Shown one piece after another: positions 61,701 through 64,000 of a stretch of 64,000 nucleotides of DNA. The DNA is taken from positions 77,303,652-77,367,651 of the forward strand of contig NC_079496.1 of the NCBI RefSeq assembly GCF_030052815.1. Reading direction: 5' to 3'. Numbering within the stretch: position 1 is the first letter of the stretch; every line of letters starts with the position of its first letter. The translations under genes were made by a program, and so were the position numbers. Below the pieces are notes generated by a model. That model saw only the letters and a list, made by a program, of their open reading frames with translations, was not told the DNA's origin and did no database searches. This DNA comes from Hevea brasiliensis. Its lineage: Eukaryota; Streptophyta; Magnoliopsida; Malpighiales; Euphorbiaceae.

Positions 61701-62117
61701 TCATCTCTGAAGACGAAATGACCAAAATGCCCTCCGTTTAGCTTAACGGGCCAAAATTGTCTGTACCGATTGAAAATTTTTTCTAAGCATTGCCTTGGCA
61801 TTATAATGCCATAAGAACCTCAATGACCCTTCTCTTGAGTCCCAAAAATTATTTTATAATTTTTTCCCCGAGTGTAGGGCTTCATAGTTGCCAGAACCGC
61901 AACTTCTCACTAGGTTACCCATCGTTAGGGCACCGACTCATTTAACTTGGTTGTATTTTATTTCTAAAATTTTTTCTAAATTTCTCTTATTAATATTTGA
62001 GTTAATTACGGTTCCTCACTTTATTTTAAATATTTTTCCGGACGTTCTAGCTATCCGGACCGACACTGGTCACCAGAACAGTTGACTGCACAGACTAGCT
62101 AAAGTAAGGATGTTATA
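58800..62117 (-). repeat. Array LTR B3 (3.32 kb, uninterrupted)
   Basis: Reference copy for the array: TGTAAAACTCCACACCCG ... GGATGTTATA. Shared by unit 2 (as 5' LTR) and unit 3 (as 3' LTR). Contains (TC)10 near 61425-61444. The right terminus is TATA where the founder presumably had TACA; B2 has the same change. Confidence 0.9.
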
Positions 62118-62118
62118 A

Positions 62119-62135
62119 CTCTTCCCCCTCTAATA
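62119..62135 (-). other. Array polypurine tract 3
   Basis: The minus strand reads TATTAGAGGGGGAAGAG, next to LTR B3. Confidence 0.82.
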
Positions 62136-62182
62136 AAAATTTTGTCCTCGAAATTTACCTGACTTAAGTAATCATGGAGTTG

Positions 62183-63448
62183 CTACCTTCTTCTTTCTTC
62201 ACTTCCTTGTATCGCCTCATTAGTGTCTGGGTTTGGCTCTTCCTGAGCTTCCATAGCATATACTTGTGGTGCCACCCTGACTTCGGGCCTTTCAACTGTC
62301 TCAGAAACAATCTTCTGTGAAATGTCAGCTGTTTCTGCTCTACCCGATCCTTTACCCCTTTGAACTGTAGGGGAAGGTCTATCAACTTGTACTAGAGCTA
62401 TTAAACCACTCCTCTGAGGGCAATCTCTTATGAAATGATCCGTAGCCCCACACTTGAAACACTCTCCAGTTAACAATCGACACTCCCCTCTGTGTCTCCT
62501 ACCACAATGCATACATTTAGGCACTGGGGCCGATCCCCTTGTTATATTGCCCTGGGAGCTAGCTATAGATATTCCAATCTGGCCTCTGTGGCCCTGTATC
62601 TGATCTTGTGAACTAGAACCCTTACATTTCTTACTATCAGTCGGTATACTTGACTGCCCTAGTCCAAATTCCCTCTTACGCTGCCTATCTTTCCTATTTT
62701 GTTCACTTACCCTGACCCTTTCCACTTTTGATGCAGTATCTACTAGCTTAGCAAAATCCGTGATCTCCAATACTGTGATCATGACTTTGATGTTGTCATT
62801 GAGTCCTTCTTCAAACCTTCTGCACCTCTCTGCCTCTGTAGGGACTATCTCCCTCCCATATCTGCTCAGTCTGATAAACTCACGCTCATACTCAACCACT
62901 GACAATTGCCTCTGTCTCAGACTAATAAATTCTCTTCTTCGCTCTTCTAAATACACTTTGCTCACATATTTCTTCCTGAACTCTATGAGGAAGAATTCCC
63001 AGGTGATCCGTTCAGGTTGTACCTCACTTATTACTGTGTCCCACCACTAATATGCATCATCCTGAAGTAGGGACACAACACCCTCCAGGTTTGGCTCGGG
63101 GGTGCAGTTTAGCTGTTTCAGCACTCTGATGGTTCTATCCAACCAGTTTTCTACGGCCATGGGATCATCCTCCCTCTTCCCAAAGAAGTCCAAAGCCCCA
63201 TGCATTCTTAATTTCTCCATATGAGATTTCTGTGGTGCTGGTGGAGGTTGTGGCTGTGGTTGTGGTGGTGGAATTACCCTCATCATTTACCGGTAAAACT
63301 CAGTCATTTGTTGAAATAGAGCAAACTGAGGTTGGGCAGGTGCCTCAGCTGCTGGTGGAGCAGATTCTCCCCTGCCCCCAGATTCAGCTCTTGGTGGAGC
63401 ACGACTCTCCATCTCTTCCTCAACTGCTCTTTGTGAAGAAGGATCCAT
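62183..63448 (-). pseudogene. Array gag copy 3, best preserved
   Basis: The start at 63446-63448 gives MDPSSQRAVEEEMESRAP. Two stops are shared with the other copies (63287-63289 TAA after TEFYR; 63047-63049 TAG before WWD). After them a 260-residue frame (62183-62965) is open to its end: EERRREFISLRQRQLSV, ERCRRFEEGLNDNIK, knuckles CMHCGRRHRGEC (CX2CX3HX3C) and CFKCGATDHFIRDC (CX2CX4HX4C), and a C-terminal tail ending GSEERRR. The tail continues past the position where C has its protease motif, without a DPGST site. In the family, gag forms the particle and binds the RNA. Confidence 0.88.
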
Positions 63449-63559
63449 ATCCTATTCAAAATAAGAAATCAAACAGATCTGCATCAGTGTCACCTCAACA
63501 CTTACAAATGCAATGCAATGGTATGCACTTTATCTAGGCCCAGAAACGCCTAAATCGAT

Positions 63560-63571
63560 GCTCTGATACCA
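63560..63571 (-). other. Array primer binding site 3
   Basis: TGGTATCAGAGC on the minus strand, 5 nt from LTR B4. Confidence 0.9.
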
Positions 63572-63576
63572 ATAAA

Positions 63577-64000
63577 TGTAAAACCCCACACCCGACTACA
63601 GTGTAGCCAAGCAAGGCGTGCTGCAATCGGTGTCGGAGCACCCTAACTTATCTTATTTTATTTTTTTAATAATTTGGAATTCATTTAATTTAATATCAAT
63701 TATTTTTTTACGGAGAAACCAGCGGAGTTTATCCTATTTTATTATCGTTTGGAGTATTTCAATATTCACCTGTTTGAAATTTAATAATATTTTCAAAATA
63801 AAATCTTATCCATGCTAATCATAACTATCTCACCAATCATTCTCATAATTTTCTCATATTTCAAATCTCATCCATACATTTCAATTTCATTATCATTTCC
63901 ATATATTTCCATTCATACTCAATTCATATGTAAACATTCTCAAATTACATAAGCAAATTTTTCAAATTTCCTTAATTTACATAACTTACAAAATAATTAC
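63577..64000 (-). repeat. Array LTR B4, cut by the window end
   Basis: Begins TGTAAAACCCCACACCCGACT and matches the first 420 bp of B2 and B3. The array therefore continues to the right. Confidence 0.88.

Larger units (their letters stand above)
23066..64000 (-). mobile_element. Tandem LTR-gag array (family B), continues beyond the window
   Basis: Four LTRs alternate with three gag-only internal regions, all on the minus strand. LTR starts are at 23066, 50928, 58800 and 63577. After removing element D (with one target copy), the solo LTR and its target copy, and adding an 870-bp deletion, the spacings are about 4797, 4800 and 4777 bp. Internal regions 2 and 3 are 1460 and 1459 bp. Each has a polypurine tract and a tRNA-iMet primer site in the correct places. 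No RT or integrase is present in any unit. Confidence 0.85.

Noticed and set aside
1..64000. Host protein-coding genes
   Set aside because: All recognisable protein similarity is to gag or pol; remaining frames are short, inside LTRs or antisense.

Overview
The window is a block of transposable elements from a flowering plant, probably a eudicot. It is AT-rich, and every protein match that I can support is retroelement gag or pol. The dominant lineage is Ty3/gypsy chromovirus, Tekay/Del type: LTRs of about 3-4 kb, a tRNA-iMet primer binding site (TGGTATCAGAGC), a protease with a DPGST motif, and a C-terminal chromodomain after the GPY/F module of integrase. I see no host gene, tRNA/rRNA gene or CRISPR array. 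Species is not determined.

Left third (1-23065), family A, mostly minus strand. Element A1 (internal part 1-2832, 5' LTR 2833-6529) sits inside the 3' LTR of element A2 (3' LTR remnant 6530-7503, internal region to 9974, 5' LTR 9975-14041). A2 in turn interrupts a plus-strand LTR whose end remains at 14042-14673. A short orphan segment ending in a plus-strand primer binding site (14674-14988) is followed by element A3 (3' LTR 14989-18820, then gag-protease to about 20369). A2 and A3 have gag but no RT/RNase H/integrase; in that place both carry a related non-coding block of about 0.9-1.0 kb. From 20370 to 23065 lie an unassigned segment with a copia-like end, a divergent plus-strand family A LTR, and a CACTA-type DNA transposon terminus.

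Right two thirds (23066-64000) is a tandem array: LTR - gag - LTR - gag - LTR - gag - LTR, all minus strand, with a repeat period of about 4.8 kb once later insertions are subtracted (family B; LTRs about 3.3 kb, internal regions about 1.46 kb with gag only). The first LTR (B1) was entered by element D, a complete plus-strand gag-only element (23759-47688, duplicated target TACGC on both sides). The 5' LTR of D was entered by element C, a near-complete minus-strand autonomous chromovirus (24901-39176, target duplication TGGCA). The protease region of C was entered by a relative that is now a solo LTR (31331-34445, target duplication TTGTT). The second array LTR (B2) carries another solo LTR (51834-54900, target duplication TTTTT). 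The nest is therefore four levels deep, with intact target duplications at every step that can be tested.

Elements B, C and D share the primer binding site, polypurine tract, gag N-terminus and the leader between primer site and gag, so B and D look like gag-only partners that depended on the pol of a C-like element. Every coding region is broken by stops, frameshifts or deletions. The points most worth attention are the tandem gag-only array with stop codons common to all three units, a 75-nt GT-AG intron-like insertion in the integrase of C, a 56-bp terminal duplication in both LTRs of C, and a hairpin in the LTRs whose stem sequence differs between families while pairing is kept.
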